Shown: one piece after another, positions 62,547 through 64,000 of the stretch | Numbering within the stretch: position 1 is the first letter of the stretch | Layout of the letters: every line of letters starts with the position of its first letter | Source of the DNA: Adineta vaga | Taxonomy: Eukaryota; Rotifera | NCBI GenBank assembly: GCA_021613535.1 | Contig: CP075495.1 | Span: forward strand, 10,230,001 to 10,294,000 | DNA: 64,000 nucleotides | Direction: 5' to 3' | The notes under the pieces: generated by a model | The model's input: only the letters and a program-made list of their open reading frames with translations | Told to the model about the DNA's origin: nothing | Databases searched by the model: none | Translations under genes and position numbers: made by a program

Positions 62547-63740
62547 ATGTCATCGAAATCATCGAGTAGTAGTACATCATCGACGAAAAGAAAAGTACAA
62601 ATCATTCAACAAACAACACCTGTATCATCTCCAATACCAGCAAAACAAATTAAAAGAGAACCAACTGTTGAAAAATTAAAGGTTCCTATCAAGCCTAATG
62701 TTTATCTAATTTCTTTCTTCGATTTTAGACTCAACGTCGACATGAACTATCAGAAGATGATATTATCCGTACACGTCTTCTCTATGAAGGTGATCAAGGT
62801 ATTGATGATCGACGTATATTAATGTTGATGAAGTCATTTAATAAACATATTTTTGAGCAAACAACAACTTCCGATGAAAATCATTCGATTAGTGAAAAAT
62901 TACTTTCTTTACTTTATTCCATTGAACATTCTCATCGTCTGTTTAAATCGACTTATGAGATGGATGAACGTGAACAACTATGTTATGCTTCAAAAAGTAA
63001 ACGTATGAATGATCAAATTATACAATTACGTCAAGAACTTGAACGAAGTGAATTACGTTTAATTGAAGCTAAACAAAAACGTTTGCATCTCCTTGAATAT
63101 GATTCACGAACAGCAATAATTAATAAATTAGGCACACGTCGAGAATTACGTGCACAACAAGCAGCCACATTAGAAAGAAAACATTATTTTGAACATTTAC
63201 AACAAACATTCGAAGCTACGTAAGAAATATATCAGTACATTATATTAGAGTAAAAACTAGAAAGAAAAAACAAAAGTTAGATCTTTTATTTTCATCTTTG
63301 AGATCAACATGAAAGACATCGAAATAAATTATATTTTATTTTGTAGTTATCAACAACGATTGAAACAGATAGCTGTATATATGCGACCAATCTTTGAATT
63401 AGAAGAAATTTTACGACAAGATGCTCATGAAGATATTTCTGCTGATGGACCAAATGAATCACCTGTTGATCAACAAGCACCACCTTTAACACCTCTTTTA
63501 CCAACTTCGAAAACTGAACGACAACGAACAAATTCTGATTCATCAACTGCTTCTATGGACGCTGATGATGCCAATTCTATATCGCGTTCAAAAAAATCAC
63601 ATAAGAATCATTTAGGTTTGAATTCTTTGTCGAGTTCATTGACAAACAATCAACCGCAAGCATTATTTTCAACAGAAACTGAACTGTTTGGTACACAACT
63701 TGTTAACCCATTGTTATTATTATCTTCGAATATTTCTTAA
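62547..63740 (+). CDS. THOC7: THO complex subunit 7 (THOC7)
   Basis: A subunit of the THO/TREX complex that couples transcription to mRNA export. The three exons are about 62547-62681, 62729-63221 and 63347-63740. A Ser/Lys-rich amino terminus (MSSKSSSSSTSSTKRKVQ) is followed by SEDDIIRTRLLYEGDQGIDD and RRILMLMKSFNKH, the THOC7 signature. A long coiled coil (DQIIQLRQELERSELRLIEA through QQTFEAT and YQQRLKQIAVYMRPIFELEE) and a low-complexity Ser/Asp/Asn tail follow. The first donor is a weak GTTCCT, but only that junction restores the THOC7 frame. The protein is longer than vertebrate THOC7 because of its two ends. It is 86 bases downstream of ASPDH. Confidence 0.93.
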
Positions 63741-64000
63741 TTCTATGTGAATTTCTTTTTTTCCCTTCTTTGTTGAATAAGATTTGATGATGTTAATCTC
63801 AGATGTTTCTTTTGATTTCACAGCAAATTAGTATAATACTTTTGTTTATGTTTCTCTTTAGTTTACTTCCAAGTTTATCAACAGAAATTTGATGAGACGA
63901 GACTTTTCTTTTCACAGGAGAAATCTGAAACATTACTTCAACTTCGTTCGTGTAATTGCAGGACAGAGAAAGTTCGATGAAATAAGACTAATATAATGAT
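63741..64000. other. 3' flank of THOC7, cut by window end
   Basis: AT-rich sequence with no coding signal; probable 3' UTR and downstream region of THOC7. A possible polyadenylation region lies near 63770-63785. Confidence 0.5.

Noticed and set aside
1-64000. tRNA, rRNA or CRISPR features
   Set aside because: No cloverleaf with a convincing T-loop, no ribosomal sequence and no regularly spaced direct repeats were recognised by eye; a dedicated tRNA scan could still find one.

Overview
The window looks like compact, AT-rich nuclear DNA of a small invertebrate animal. The genes have many exons, most introns are about 45-80 bp with GT-AG ends, and the encoded proteins are recognisably animal (MPP2/6 scaffold, RACGAP1, SAMD15, SLC6 transporter, PPP2R3, NDRG, WDR33, THOC7). 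They sit beside genes patchily found in animals: a eukaryotic RNA-dependent RNA polymerase, a GH5 endoglycoceramidase and an intronless RNase Z-like hydrolase. Together with the Ser/Thr/Asn/Gln-rich linkers this suggests a bdelloid rotifer. That is an inference from style and gene content; nothing in the window proves it. No bacterial operon, provirus, CRISPR array, rRNA or convincing tRNA was seen.

Layout, left to right. 1-7 kb: an empty AT-rich stretch, a small one-pass membrane protein, then an MPP2/6-type MAGUK. 7-13 kb: an orphan ORF, a catalytically dead dual-specificity-phosphatase-like protein and a multi-pass membrane protein. 13-22 kb: an NDRG gene with two first exons and several tiny cassette exons, then about 3 kb without genes. 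22-31 kb: RACGAP1, SAMD15 (divergent from it) and an SLC6 transporter (convergent with SAMD15). 31-41 kb: an RNase Z-like protein, a PPP2R3 B'' subunit of PP2A with two alternative N-termini, and a UBASH3-like histidine phosphatase. 42-51 kb: an RRM-containing RdRP and mitochondrial citrate synthase. 51-57 kb: a Cys/His-rich orphan, a secreted endoglycoceramidase, a NUDT9-like protein with a ruined Nudix box, and a mitochondrial crotonase. 57-64 kb: WDR33 with an intron inside its start codon, aspartate dehydrogenase and THOC7.

The genes are ordinary neighbours in a gene-dense genome and do not form one pathway. RNA processing is over-represented (RdRP, WDR33, THOC7, RNase Z-like). The points most worth following are two dead-enzyme proteins (DUSP-like and NUDT9-like), an SLC6 transporter altered at two conserved ion-site residues, one PPP2R3 locus carrying both PR130-like and PR70-like N-termini, a reading-frame break in the RdRP, the split WDR33 start codon, and a G-quadruplex-type run inside an otherwise AT-rich intron. 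Exon edges were placed by hand from splice signals, reading phase and remembered family sequences; no alignment was run.
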